Shown: positions 40,991 through 53,284, counted from the stretch's first letter. The stretch is 64,000 nt of DNA from Takakia lepidozioides (GCA_030704615.1 CM060734.1:48316042-48380041); one strand, 5' to 3'. Translations and numbers: made by a program. The notes: generated by a model not told the origin, from the letters alone.

Positions 40991-41081
40991 ATTTACTTCT
41001 TGCAGTCTCTCTTCATCGTGTGGAGCATCATGGATCTAATTTTCTTGAACCTGCTCTTCAAGTTCCCACCTTGTAAAACAC

Positions 41082-41990
41082 TCAATAGGGTTGACAGGAA
41101 ATAAATCCCAAAGAAACCACAATTTTTGTGTCACCATGAGATTTCAGCTCTTGTCCCTGTATTGTATTGAATTCATCAAATACCACATCCCTACTAAGGA
41201 ACACCTTCCTCGTGCTTGGATTGAACATTTTGTATCCCTTCGCTTCTTCACTATAGCCCACAAAAATGCACTTCACGCTCTTAGGCTCCAATTTGGTTCT
41301 TTTTTCTTTTGGAACTTGAGCGTAAGCCTTACATCCGAAAACCCTAAAATGATCAACACTTTGCTTCTTACCAGACCAAATCTCTTCAGGAGTCTTGGTT
41401 GGAGATGCCTTGGTGATCACTCGGTTCCGAATATACGTTGCGGAAGTTACCGCTTCAGCCCACAAAGCCTTGATCAGCTTGTTGTCATGAATTATGCTAC
41501 AGACACTCTCCATCAGTGTCCTGTCCATTCTCTCAGCCAGGCTGTTTTGAAAAGCATTGTAAGGAATAGAAGTGTATCTCTGGATGCCATTTTGACTGCA
41601 ATATTCCTTGAAAGCGAGAGAAATAAACTCTCCACCATTGTCGCTCCTGATCGCCTTCAACTTCAAACCTGTTTGCATTTCTGCAATCTTATGAAAGGTC
41701 TTGAATGCATCAAGGATGCCTGATTTTTCTTTCAAGCAATAGACAGCCACCCTCCTAGAGAAATCATTAGTAAATGCCACAAAATACTTGGCTCCTCCAA
41801 GTGAAGGAACTCTCATCGGTCCAACCACGTCAGTGTGGACCAACTCAAGCACATGGGCAGCCCTCGGGCAGCCCTGCTGCCTGTGGTCTTAGGAATGGGT
41901 GCCTTATGTTGCTTACCAAGCAAACACCCTTCGCAAAGTTTTAGGTGTGATCCATATTCAATCTTTAAACCCTGTGACAGCTTGAGTTTT
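41082..41990 (-). pseudogene. copia integrase
   Basis: CEGCLLGKQHKAPIP (zinc-binding end) in an upstream phase, then the open frame 41852-41082: ELVHTDVVGPM (first Asp), KAIRSDNGGEF (second Asp) and NSLAERMDRTLME (Glu), followed by the GKKQSVDHFRVFGCKAYAQV and KCIFVGYSEEAKGYK signatures of copia integrase. Confidence 0.9.
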
Positions 41991-42223
41991 TTCCATCAAG
42001 TGCATTCAAGTTTGAAAATTCAGATGCCCCAATCTCTTATGCCATATCTCTGCTGAATTTTCTTGTCCATATAAGGATGCTTTTGCGCAATACTGTTGCA
42101 TTGGTGTCAATGAGTAAAGATCCCCAACTCTATCTCATTTGGCCATCAAATTCAAGTCGTCATCATAGAGTTCACAACCTTTTTTCTTGAATAAAGTATT
42201 CATACCTTCATCTGCCAATTTAC

Positions 42224-42445
42224 TTACTGCCAGATGTTCTCTAGACTTGGAACACAAAGTACACCTTTTAGCTCCTTGGTCATGCCATTAGGAAGCTGTG
42301 TAAGTATGGTTCCCTGACCTGTAATTTCACTGTAAGTGGCATTGGCCACTTTCACTCTCCTTGGAACATGGGCTTCTTGGAATTCCACAAACCAATCTGA
42401 TCTAGATGTCATATGATGTGTGGCTCCTGAGTCCAACAACCAAGA
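42224..42445 (-). pseudogene. copia protease
   Basis: LLDSGATHHMTSRSDWF (active site DSGA), then KVANATYSEITGQGTI and KGVLCVPSLENIWQ. Matches the copia gag-pre-integrase/protease region in one frame. Confidence 0.85.
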
Positions 42446-42449
42446 ATCA

Positions 42450-42905
42450 AGAGCACGATGACATCTTTCAACTTATTGATGTGATCAGAAAGGTTTCCCC
42501 CTTCTTGCAATCTAGAAGTTAGCACATTCCTAGAAGCAATATCAATTGCTCAGGTACAGATTTTTTCTCGTACAACTCCTCTAGCTTCTTCCAGGCCTCA
42601 GATGCCGTCTTTGAAGTCTTGATGCGTCGTATGACAGAGTCTTGGAGATGCCAAACAAAGATGGAATGAGCCTTCCCATCCATCTCTATCCATTTGCTCA
42701 ACTCATCTGTCTTCGAACTTCCGTCAGTTACAGGTTGCTTTCCAGCTCCCTTTGAAGTTGTCTCCACAGGTTGCTTTTCTTCCCCTGTTACGATGCTCCA
42801 TAAACCTTGATGCACCAACATGTGCTGCATCTTGTATTTCCAAAGAGCAAAGTCTTCACTGCCAAATCTATCCATGAGGCATGGGGCAGAGCTGACGGGT
42901 TCCAT
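42450..42905 (-). pseudogene. copia gag, zinc knuckle deleted
   Basis: MEPVSSAPCLMDRFGSEDFA, then LWKYKMQHMLVHQGLWSIV and ASEAWKKLEELYEKKSVPEQ. Homology continues in another frame to a DHINKL-like segment and then passes straight into the protease. The usual CCHC knuckle is therefore missing. Confidence 0.85.
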
Positions 42906-43067
42906 AGTCGTAGCTTGGAGAGAACCGTTGGTCTAACGCTAGAATGCAATGCTGATCTCACATTCTACGGTGCACTAGGAGCAACGGCTTCTATCTAGTT
43001 CTACGCTACTTGTCGCCTGTTCACACTTGTTAACTTTAGTTGTTAATTCGAAGGAACTAACATACTA

Positions 43068-43079
43068 GCTCTGATACCA
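43068..43079 (-). promoter_or_regulatory. copia primer-binding site (initiator tRNA-Met type)
   Basis: gctctgatacca on the plus strand, i.e. TGGTATCAGAGC on the element's strand, directly adjoining the 5' LTR. Confidence 0.95.
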
Positions 43080-43405
43080 TGTTGGAAAACATGAACATCT
43101 AAAGCTACTGTAGACACTCACAACAACAACAGATTCATACACTTGACCAGGCGGTGAGAAGAAACAACGTGCTAAAGAAGAGTATGCTCAAGAGTGAAAA
43201 GAATGAATATAACGGAAAGCATGAGAAGGTTATATGAAATGAGAGTCCTATGGAGAGTCTGGGCTTCTAGTCACTATTCATAGTAAGAGAGAAGGATCAC
43301 CGTCAATGTGCAATTAAGCACCGTCGTGGGTAGGTAACCAGACCTGATCTAATCCTACAAATATAGGAGAGTTGTCGAGGGGTAGAATAAATGCACATTC
43401 TAACA
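43080..43405 (-). repeat. copia 5' LTR
   Basis: 326 bp, TG...CA ends; see the partner at 39096-39396. Confidence 0.95.
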
Positions 43406-43410
43406 ATAGG
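43406..43410 (+). repeat. copia target site duplication, right (atagg)
   Basis: Its last g plus the following t is the original intron donor GT of GDSL exon 1 (atag|gtacct). Confidence 0.9.
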
Positions 43411-43859
43411 TACCTACGAGTAACCCATGTTCCCTCTGGACTATATTTTAATGATATATCACTTTCAGTGCAGGCTTGTGGATTTGAAAATGTGAGACAG
43501 GTTGAGTTCGTTTAGAGTGAGGGGAGTTTCGAAACAGAAAGCGTGGAGTAGTGAAGGATAAACTTGCTCAAGAAGGTTTGTACGTTATTTGGAAATTCCA
43601 GTGAAGGTCTGAGGCTGGGAGGTGGCAATTGGCGCGACTATAGCTTGGATTATAGCTCCCCAAATACCTGCAAAAACGACATTTAGAGGGGAAACTCTAT
43701 TCACACAGCGCTAGAAAAAAACATCGCTGTCATCATTTCTTACACTCAGTTAACATCAAGTCGGAAGATGTATGATCTCACCGCAATGGAATTTATCTGC
43801 GGAGTCGACGTGGTGCTTAAAAGTTTCTGGTTGTGTTCAGAGCCCCCATGCTCCCTCCA

Positions 43860-44040
43860 GCTTGTGTCCAAAGCGACATATATGCTTTCGGGGTTTCGCT
43901 GACTGATGCAGGTTCAAACGTGCAGGCCCGATTTCCTTCTCCCCTTCCAGAGCACGCTCTGCATGTGAATCATGTACTTTCTTTAATCAGCCCGGTCACA
44001 ATCGTTACTTAGATGGGCGTCTTGTCATCGACTGGAGTCA
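43860..44040 (+). pseudogene. second, degenerate GDSL exon 1
   Basis: DIYAFGVSLTDAGSNVQARF matches block I of both GDSL loci, but the nucleophile motif GDS is GVS and the exon is interrupted after a frameshift (tcagcccggtcacaatcgtt and gatgggcgtcttgtcatcga are recognisable). It lies between exon 1 and exon 2 of locus 1, so a tandem duplication of the 5' part, or a fused second gene, is likely. Confidence 0.75.
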
Positions 44041-44641
44041 TACTTGTACACGGTCGACAAAGGAAGCTTTCTCCACAATACTGTCATGAATTCCTAGGAT
44101 CAGTATATAGTTACCAGCTGGCGGTATGTGGGATCGGACCAATTGAAGTCCTAGGTCCTGTAAGTACTCATAGCTTGGATCTCTCCGATATCGCTCACTG
44201 CTGAGGCCCGGAGCAGATGAAGACGGATAAGTATAACTGATGATATGAATTCAAGCCCATGCCCGAGGATCTATACTTCTGGAAGCGTGACGTGTACATA
44301 TAACTACTACTGTGCTATTTGAGCTCAATTAGTGATACCTAGGAGAATTCTCACATGTACGTGATATTTTGTGCCTTGAGATCGAAGACGTGAAAGAAGA
44401 CCACCATATACTGCACGATGGGACGTTCACAAATGTTGGATTAAGATTATACATACAGTTATGTAAAAGTGCTGGTTTCCATCGCAATGCACAAAACATA
44501 CCTATATGCGTGTGTACGTGTCTAGTAGTGGACAGTAATTAGGTCATTATATTCACTTGGAAAGGTATGCGTATGTATGTATGGCGGACTTACCAGAACT
44601 GTGTTGTATCTACTAATCGTTGGGATGCTTGACATTGAAAG
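44041..44641. other. intron-like sequence of GDSL locus 1
   Basis: No coding sequence recognised before the acceptor gaaag|CAGCACAAG at 44641. Confidence 0.4.
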
Positions 44642-46454
44642 CAGCACAAGCTTTGTATTTTCCATTTCTCGCACCATATGTGTTCGCTCTGAACAGAGCT
44701 GATTCTCGTTATGGTGCCAATTTTGCGTACGCTGGAGCCGCTGCGCGAGATGACACCTCGCTAGTCCCCTTTTACCTGCAGCTTCAACTTAACCAATACT
44801 TCTTCTTCAAAAGTACAGCCCAGTCGAATGACTCTGAAAGTACGCTCTCGTCGGCCACTATTACTGAATTGCACTTTAATCCAAGGTCATTTTGTATGTT
44901 TTGTTTATTTGTTCTTGTTCAAAGCAGATTGGCGCGTTTTTCTTTTGAACAGCAGACCATATCTGGAGTAATCTCCGAGCAAAAAAGCTCCAGGCTATGG
45001 AACTCTCGGAGCTCGACCACCCCTTGTCATGACTTCTATGTAAGTACTTATTGAACAATTAGGTCGGCAGACACAAGTAATTAACTGCGAGTAAAGGACG
45101 CGTGTGGGGCTACCTATTTTTCAATGTGCGCTCCGTGATTTGTGTTGTCGTCAGTCTGTCTTGTAGATTTCGGATGACCCTTGCTGAACTCTTGTCCAGA
45201 CCCTATGGCTGCTGACGATCATTGCGTCGTGCCCCCCTCCTTCTTCGATACTAAGGCATACTACATCATACCCGAGATTGGGGTAAACGACGTCGTCTTA
45301 TCGCTAGAGCGAGGTTTGAATACCTCGACGATAAATGAAACGATCTTGCCTCAGACACTCGCAGTTGTCGTATCTGCAGTGGAGGTGAGTTACAATCTTG
45401 CTGAGCAAGACTTTGTTGAGATAGGGTCGCATCTCCACTTGCAGTCCTGTACAAAGTTCCATGAACTCACATATGTGTTTTTCTTCACGTTCCGCGCGGT
45501 GCTCAACTTGCGGAATGTCACCTGCAGCAACTTTATGCCAGTGGAACCAGAACTATTTTCTTGGGCACACTTCCACCACAAGGGTGCGTTCCCCTTCTCC
45601 TCACCGATCTCGCGGGCATCAGCCCCTATGACAGTATGGGCTGTTTGGAAGGTATCAACGATGTTGACAAGGCCTACAATACTGAGCTCAACGCTTCGCT
45701 TGCGACACTTCGACAAAATCTCACGGATATCAACCTCTATCTCTACGACTGGTACAGTGCCAATATGGAGATTCTGACAAATCCTACCAAATATGGTGAG
45801 CAGTATATAACCTTTCTTGCTAATTTCAGACCATCATGATCAGATCACCTATGCACTCAACTTGCAAATGGAAGTGTTGCAGTGGTGACCTGGCTGAACC
45901 TTTTCTGGAAACTGTCTAACTTGCATGTACATATATGCAGGATTTTTGGCGAATGCTACTTTGACTGCCTGCTGCGGGTTTGGTGGCAAGTACAACTATA
46001 ACCCTTCTGTTACCTGTGGCACTACTGGAACCATACATGGTACCAACACCACTACCAACCCCACTATAACTGTCACTGCCTGTCCTGATCCATCAAACCA
46101 TATCAATTGGGATGGTATCAACTATACTCAAGCTTTTTACAGGGTCATGGTTAATTTCTTCCTCACTGGAAAATACATATATCCCCCAATAAATCTGAGC
46201 ACACTGTGCCCTCTTAACTCAAGCCTGTTCTCGGGTATTCCAAATCCATGAGATTGTGGTCCAGGCTCGGTCTAGGGTTGCTGTCGGTTGCTGGGATTCT
46301 GGTGTTGGCTAGCGACTTGCCAAACGAAAGCCTCGATCTTCAGGAACCGCCACATCTGTGTGACCACATGTACAAACTTGTCATAACTAGATTATGTATA
46401 GCAGGCCCTGGTTGAATGGTGGTATGTTGTCCAGACTTAATAGTCACTAGTATC

Positions 46455-46636
46455 TGGTCTGCTCGAGTTAATACCTCGTTAACACCAAGATTTTGGAAAA
46501 TCCAAACTGGTACATTATTGTTATAGTACATAGTACTTCTAGCTCTAGCGGACACTTCTTTCTCAAGATGGAAGTCTGAAACATGACCTTCATCGGATAT
46601 CATGTAGAGGACTTGCTGTGATACTCCTGACCAGTG
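46455..46636 (+). repeat. direct repeat unit 1
   Basis: tctgctcgagttaatacc ... gtagaggacttgctgtgat ... actcctgaccagtgc; similar to 47935-48090. The two units are separated by the inverted-repeat element inserted at the end of unit 1. Confidence 0.7.
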
Positions 46637-47918
46637 CCCGGGGCGGCAACTCCCTATAATATGCAGGGGTCCTCGGATTTAGAAGAGGATTCGGAGCTGA
46701 TTTTCATCTTCTAAAAACCTTATTATAACTTATAATACACCATTTTTGAATTGGAGCTGGAGCTGCAAATTATAATAAATTATTATATATACATTAGGTA
46801 CATTCAGACTCATAAGTAGCATCCAGATGTCTACCAACTTAAGAGTGAATATTTTCATGGCAAATAAATTTCTTTGACCTTCTTATATTCGAGTTATACT
46901 TACACGAAACTTATTCTATTTTCGTTCACACATATGCATATGTTAACAAATAATTTTACTTATTTATATTCTCTCTTACCTCTGTTCACAACATACCACG
47001 TGTATTTGTCCTAATTGCTATGGATGACATACACTGCCTCCATCGTCATCCTGTAGCATCGCTCTCCTTTGTAGCAAAGACGCGAGATGGCGGGACAAGA
47101 AGATGATGAGAAAAATCACACTTAGATGAAAATCATCCTTCCATGAATCGCAGTAAGAAATAAATAACTTATTAGGTTGAAATCTGAATGAATAAGATAC
47201 GACCAATATCAAACCCACATCTACGATTTTTCAAAGATTGATCTTGCCAATAAATAGCAATATCAGTGGCCTAACTTTGTGCATAACTTTCTGCCATGTC
47301 ACCTGCCACGACGACGTCCAGTCAGCAGTTAACTCACTAACATGGACACGTGTGAACAGAGATAGACCCAGTGCTACTTTATCCCCCAAATTAATCGTCA
47401 CTCTGAATGTACCTATTAAATCAAAAGGGGAGGAAGCCCTTTACTATATCATATTAATAGAATACCAAGGAAAAATGACCTTGGCCCATAGGGCATACTC
47501 TCGAGCAAACAGCCTGCACCAGCGTGAAGCGTGAAGCGGCCCATTGCTCCAAGCTTGAAACCTAAAACCTAACGAATGTGGTTGGACATCCATAGAGAGC
47601 TGGATGCCGTCTATATAATAAAATAGATATTATAAAAATTATCTCATATTATAATTTTTAAAATTCCAAGAAAAATCTGGGGCACCGTATCTGGACGAGG
47701 ACCCCTGCATTAGAAAAAATCTTATAATAAGTTCTAAAATCAACTTTTGAGGTACATAACCTAATCTGATTGGCATGAAAGTGGTGTCAATCGATGCATC
47801 TCGATGGCTACTTTCACAACATATTTGGAGGGCTCTCTTTATAACTTACACTCCTTCATTAGAAGAGTTAGAAAAAATAATAAATGACCATCTAAGACAG
47901 TTGTGTTGCCGCCCCGGG
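46637..47918. mobile_element. 1282 bp DNA element with perfect terminal repeats and 8 bp target duplication
   Basis: Ends CCCGGGGCGGCAAC and GTTGCCGCCCCGGG are perfect inverted repeats (14 bp). They are flanked by gaccagtg at 46629-46636 and 47919-47926. Further in, gcaggggtcc and ggacccctgc are inverted partners. AT-rich interior without a transposase frame, hence non-autonomous. An 8 bp duplication is typical of hAT, but the CCCGGGG tip is not a usual hAT end. Confidence 0.85.
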
Positions 47919-47934
47919 GACCAGTGCGTCTTGC

Positions 47935-48090
47935 AGGTCTGCTCGAATTAATACCAGGATGTTGGAAAACCCGAACTGCTAGATAATAGTAAAGCTTAGA
48001 TTGAATACTTCTTTCTCCGATGGAATAAAGGTGACCTTACTGGGATGTCACATAGAGGACTTGCTGTGATAAGTACTCCTGACCAGTGCA
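47935..48090 (+). repeat. direct repeat unit 2
   Basis: Diverged copy of 46455-46636 (gtctgctcgaattaatacc, atagaggacttgctgtgata, actcctgaccagtgc). Confidence 0.7.
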
Positions 48091-48659
48091 TAGCAAAGGC
48101 TCGTAGCAACAGTAAACTGCCTCTGTAGGTCTGATATAACCTCTTAGGATGCTTAAGCTTTGTCGCACCCTTGACGAGTTCTAAGTCGTACAGGTCTTCT
48201 AAGTTGGTCTTCATCCCTAGAGGACCTACAATGTTGTTTGAACAATGTTGCAGTGGCAAAATTACAAGTGGAGTTGCACCATCAACATGATTAGAACCAA
48301 ATGTTGGACCAGAGAAGAAAGCTTGCTTAAAACATAATAAGTTGTGCCAAAACATACAACAGACTCAAAACTTGCTAAACATTATACCATGTATGCGCCA
48401 CATCCAGGAATCTGCCGCTCATATCTTGAGGACTTGATATCAAGTTGTGAGTAAGGGAGCTTGCGGCCAGAATTCTCCTGATATGCGCAATGACCTGATA
48501 TCAAGTTGTGAGCAGGGGAGCTTGCGGCCAGAATTCTCCTCAGCCTTCAAGATGCTCGAGCTTTGAGTTGTTCTACAAGAAAAATGACATGCGAGCCAGA
48601 AGTACGAAATGCTTAATTTCCGTCTTGCTACAAGTCAAATATCTCACAGGTCTCCTATC
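48091..48659. other. no gene seen
   Basis: Contains a local direct repeat of about 50 bp (gatatcaagttgtgag ... cttgcggccagaattctcct) at 48437-48480 and 48493-48538. Confidence 0.5.
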
Positions 48660-49900
48660 TATGGTACAGTACCCCTGAATCTCTTTCCAAAACTCTAGGC
48701 ACCCTAAGGCTTTCCTCCGGTATAGCCTTGGTTTTGCAATCAGTTCCAGATTCGTGGAGAGACATGCTCAGACAGGGCCCATCCTCTACGTCTCTTTATC
48801 AGTGGGTGACCACACCTGATCACCACTTTCAGGTCATGTTCATAACGGAAGCCTCACTTGATAACCTGGTGGGATTCGCATTTAGGGCCCATCCTTATAC
48901 GGGTGCTCTCTCGCGGCACTCATCCAACTCCATCACAATCCCATATGCAAATACCCCACCAGCCAGAATTTGCCATTGGAACTCTAAGCTCAAAGATTTT
49001 AATCCACACCTCACATCCAACACGCAGGTTCTACCCATGGTTACAATCAGGAACCTTCATATGGATAGGAGGCCAATCCATCCAGGATCTGCAAATCGAC
49101 CCGGCAGAATGACAATGGGAATTCGGGACAAAATTTGCTCCTTCTTCTCTTACATGGCCAAGGGAGCCTACAGAGCGATGTTGCAGGCCAAGTCTCTAAC
49201 CAAAAAATGGGATGACAGATGGGGCTTAATATTCCAATTTAGAGAGGAAAACTGGAAGTGCATATGGGTTCTGATTTGGGAAAAATCTAAACCCGCCAAA
49301 CTCAGTGCCTTTCTTTGGCAAATTGCAAATAAAGTTTTAAAGGTTGGGCAATTTCTGAACTTCCAAGAGGCTATACTCTGCAGATGCTGCCCCATTGGGG
49401 TTATTGAGTCTTTGGAACACTGCCTTATTTTCTGTAGAGGGCCGTCATCCATCTGGCCCTTGGTATTGTCACTTTACAGGGTCTGGTCAGACACCGCTCA
49501 GGACCCTATAGCCCCCCTGCTAAATTACAACCAGACAACCAAGTCCAAGGTGTCCACATGCCCAGTATTCGAGATTCTCCGCTCGGCAATGTTGTGGCAA
49601 ATTTGGAAGGCTCGGTGCAGATGGACATTAAACAATGCCTCCTTCTCCTGTACATAAATCCTGGTTTGTGTTTTCTATGATGTTACTATTGCAGCTAAGT
49701 TGGCTTGGCAAAAACTATGTGCAGAAGCAGACAGGAAACCGAACGAAAAGATTCCCTCCTCGCCTCCTTCAGAGCATCTTGGGGAAGAGGAGGAATCATT
49801 TGTTGTTGCATTGATACGGACTCCTGTATATGGGCAGACTCCATACCTGAACTCTGGAAACACCGATGGAGCACCGTCTTCGGCCTCCCCTGACTTGGAC
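48660..49900 (+). pseudogene. LINE ORF2 C-terminal part with RT zinc-binding domain
   Basis: The frame 48728-49657 ends in the zf-RVT domain: WEKSKPAKLSAFLWQIANKV, then CRCCPIGVIESLEHCLIFC (Cys/His zinc ligands) and LRSAMLWQIWKARCRW. After a stop the same protein appears to continue in other frames (KLAWQKLCAEADRK; WKHRWSTVFGLP). The RT core is not present in this window. The 3' portion from 49561 is repeated at 63333-64000. Confidence 0.75.
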
Positions 49901-50394
49901 TCGGCAGATATAAACTAGAAGCACATAAGGAGGGGGTCTAAATCTAAGTTGATCTTCCTCAGATAGGAATCTTCCGAGTTTCACTCCTTGGCCGTTCTGG
50001 CCCGTGCTCTTACTGTTCGTCGTTCCGTTCGGTTCCCTCTGCTCTAGGGCACCTCTCTCTCATGGAGGTTTTCATTGCTAGGAACTAATCCCAGATTAGC
50101 TCTCTGCACTACCATAGTGGGAAGGCTGATCCGACACTAAATAATTAGAAATGAATCTGCCTAATAATTAAGTGAAAATTTAGGAAAAACTGCTGAAATT
50201 CCAGAAACTTTACAGAAAAATGCCTAAAATCTCAAACAAACTCCAAATATCAAATCTCCAAATGCATGTTTCAAGGCATAAAGCTCTAGGAAAATATTTT
50301 CCTTAGCTCTGAGAAATCCTAGAATAATTGTCTGAACAATCACTCCATTTGATGATTGACCAGATGTTCTCATGGCTCTTAACAACCCACATAA
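49901..50394. other. LINE 3' untranslated region and flank
   Basis: No gene. Nearly identical to 63670-64000 in its first ~330 bp. Confidence 0.5.
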
Positions 50395-50505
50395 TTTGTT
50401 TTTTTTTTGTTTGTTTTTTTTTTGAAAAAAGGGAAACACTTGGGAGCGCCAGCTCACAAATTTGGCCCTTTAGTAGTGAGAGGATTTTCTCCCTTGACTT
50501 CAAAC
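50395..50505 (-). repeat. SINE-like repeat with A-tail (minus strand)
   Basis: A T-run (50399-50424), then gaaaaaagggaaacacttgg and gagcgccagctcacaaattt. The same order occurs at 21320-21420 and in its inverted copy (61150-61245). Confidence 0.45.
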
Positions 50506-53284
50506 ATGATGCGTAGTCTCTAGTCTCTCATAAAACTTGAATATAGCCCATCTATCTTGACGCTGTTCTCAAAAGTGGTCGCTAGTAGTGCGGAGCAACG
50601 CGAAGCCCTAGTTAAAATTATGAGGGGTAATGCCAAAACGCGGCGGGTAGTTTGGTGGCTGGATGCATTGACCATTACCACAGGGATGCGAGAAACCATG
50701 GCCATGGCGCGATGGAAATTGTATGTTTAAGGATTTGACTAAGGTACCATTAAAGTCTTGTATATCCAAAAAATGCCGAGTCCCTCAAGCGGATCTCCGC
50801 TCCTTTGTTCCCAATCGTTGCTCCCCTGTCCCCACATATATACCGCTCCCTTGTGTGTCCGCCACTCCCTTGTCGTCTTGCTCCCCTATGTTACCGCTCC
50901 GCCGCTCCCCTCTTACTACTCCGGGCTCCCTTATGCTATTGCAATAACAACGGAGCGGGGAGCGGGAAGAGGGGAGTGCCGAGGTGGGAATAATGGAGCG
51001 TGGGACCCTCGGAGGGCCCTGAAGTAGCTCTATCCATTTGGCAAATATAGCCTATATAATTACTTTTTTTTCAGCTAATGATGCTTTTGGAGATATTACG
51101 GGTGCCACCAGCCATCGTTAGATACTGAGCTGCACCACGAGAAAAAGTTGGGGTGGGGATTTGATCAGGGGCCCACGAGGGGCCCTCCGGTTAGCTCACT
51201 CCGGTTAGCTCACTCCAGTTAGCTCCGGGAATCGGCAAGCCTCGCACAAGCGCATTAAACTCCCATCCTATGTCTAGTGTAAACCTCCGTAATATGGTGG
51301 CACTAAAAATCAATCCCATACATGCTCGGCTGCCTTGCAATTTCACTGGCAGGGCCCCCAATCATTTGTAGTTTGATATACTCAGGAGGATTGAGCTTAT
51401 GGGCGAAACAAAGACAGGCTGACAGAACCTACATACCTACAATTGTGTTGGTTTTCAATGTCTTCGTTTGTCATCGTCGTGTTCATCAAAGTTAACATAA
51501 TACTTGTCAAATACACTTTGGCTAATTGACTTGCAGAGAGAGAAAACTCCGACCTGAGGTCAACGTAACTAAGAGCCACTTCGCCTTTGGGGGGTGGGCC
51601 TTATTAATTGACTTGCACTGTTTATCCACATGTATGGAGAAAGTGCCTCAATCATGCATTTATGTAGATTCCAATGGTGGGCAGTAATTTGGCTTATATG
51701 GTGGCTATATGGACAGGTGGTTTGAACGGGTCTTGATGATGCAATAATCCAACTGCCATATTATGGCGAATTTTGGGACTCATATTCCACGGTAATTCTT
51801 TTGTACACTCCCCCTTGAAGAAATCATCTGGTCAGATTTCACTAGAAAGAAAACTCCTCTACCAATTTGTGTAAATTTCCAAAGGTCGGGAGCAATGTCC
51901 AAAGAAGGAGCCTCAGCGATTCCCATGTGGATAGTATTTGTAGATAATATCTGTACATACCCGATCCTGAAGAGATCCATTTTTACAGAGACATCCAAAA
52001 AACATTAATCTTTGGCAACTAAGAAATAAGGTCATGTGCGAGGGGGAGGGTGTTGGATTATCCACACCTTATGTGTATTACATGGTACCGTCTAGTTGGT
52101 TCCAGCAGGTAGTTAGATTAGCCTTGAGTTAATGGTGACAGGGACTTGGGCCAGTACTCCCACTGTAAAATATGCATATGCAATTTTTCGAATAAGTTTG
52201 TGATCACTTACTAGTGTGTGATGTGTGATCTTTCAAACGTAAGCGTCTGTCAACAGTAGGATGAGGAGGTGGGGACGAGGTGGTGCCCGCCCTTCTAGAA
52301 GGCTCCACTACCCCCCTGAGATAGTATATATAGATCAAGGTGAGGGCTGACATGGTTTTTAAAGGCTCCACTTTACTTTGGTTTCTCCTGATCATCTTCA
52401 AATGAGTAAATAAGGGGGGGATTTCCAAAAATCCAGAGCAATACAAGCAATGTGTGCCCATATTTCGGCACTAATGGATGCAAACCATCAATCATTGATG
52501 CGCCAATACGGGTGCCACCATCTTTCCCTTCCTCCACTAGGTCCATCTAGTTTGTTTCAGATACAGGCCTCAACTGCGGAATATTTGTGAGGGGTCATCC
52601 AGAAAGTAACTCGTCAAAAGAAGTAACTAGTACTTTTTATTCACCCCGGGTAATCTTGCATTAGCTTTCAAACTGAAAGGTGGGTTCGCCCTTCAAATCC
52701 AATCCTGATCATGCTCATGTAATTTTGCATACATAAGTAATATAATAAGTTGTAATTCAGAGCAGCTTTGAAGGGATGACGCACTGCTTATCAAGGCCTT
52801 ATCAAAGGGTTGGGCACGACGCATGAGCACGAGAGCTGTCTTTATTAGACTCGGAGACCCACGACGACTATCGCAGAACGTCTTCTGAACTATGTACATG
52901 TTCCGTTCTTGGGTTTAGATCCTCGTGCGTCTGTGATAGAGAACTGGGCTTACATTAAAGCTCTTGCATGGTTTCCATCGTGCGAGTATCCTGACAGAAC
53001 TATTAGCAAGAGCTTAATTTAGTACCACTTACCGTTTCGGATTTTTCATGCTAGAATCGAGCTAGAATCTCTGTATTAGTTGGAGCTGACCAACCAGATT
53101 ATGCGAGATTATGTATAACGTATCACTCTTGAACCAGGGCCTGCTCTGTAGCAGTGTACATGATCACAAACTGTGCTGCTTCAGATGAGGCTTTCGTGCT
53201 ACCCAACACCAGAATCCCAGCAACCAGAATCCCAGCAGCCAACCGAAGCTGGTCCAAATCTCATTCAAGTACTCAATTAGGAAT
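50506..53284. other. intergenic, no supported gene
   Basis: 50820-50990 is rich in gctccc and its inverse gggagc (simple imperfect repeats). 51187-51225 has a tandem ccggttagctcact repeat. Around 52049 a tgttggattatccacacc stretch and, at 52325, a TATA-like agtatatatagat suggest remains of an LTR, but no matching pair was seen. Confidence 0.4.

Larger units (their letters stand above)
39096..43405 (-). mobile_element. Ty1/copia retrotransposon, complete ends, internally deleted
   Basis: Two LTRs in direct orientation (39096-39396 and 43080-43405), a perfect 5 bp target duplication, and a primer-binding site complementary to initiator tRNA-Met (TGGTATCAGAGC on the minus strand, 43079-43068). 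Gag, protease, integrase, RT and RNase H follow in copia order on the minus strand, antisense to the host GDSL gene. Internal deletions in gag and RT show it is not autonomous. Confidence 0.95.
38827..46251 (+). pseudogene. GDSL esterase/lipase locus 1, interrupted by copia and frameshifted
   Basis: Exons by comparison with locus 2: exon 1 38827-39094 (signal-peptide-like start, then block I IYAFGDSLTDTGN); exon 2 44642-44839 (block II, RYGANFAYAGAAAR); a possible short exon near 44965-45050 (DHIWSNLRAKKLQAMELSEL); exon 4 45167-45384 (block III, YYIIPEIGVND); exon 5 ending 45795 (TLPPQGCVPLLLTD, SPYDSMGCLEGIND); exon 6 45941-46251 (ATLTACCGFGGKYNYNP). GDSL enzymes are usually secreted serine hydrolases using Ser-Asp-His. 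In exon 6 the catalytic His is Asn (WDGIN; locus 2 has WDGIH). Exon 4 is 16 bp longer than in locus 2, shifting the frame. A copia element sits at the first donor. Confidence 0.85.

Noticed and set aside
41091-41723. 210-residue plus-strand frame
   Set aside because: Shadow of the copia integrase on the opposite strand.
39096-43405. Copia element as the cause of loss of exon 1 splicing
   Set aside because: The donor GT is preserved on both sides of the insertion, so loss of splicing cannot be assumed from sequence.
50723-51027. Plus-strand frames at 50723-51027
   Set aside because: They translate gctccc-rich simple sequence in three frames at once; not a gene.
52049-52460. Solo LTR beginning tgttggattatcc
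   Set aside because: No second terminus or target duplication could be found, so it is only mentioned as a possibility.
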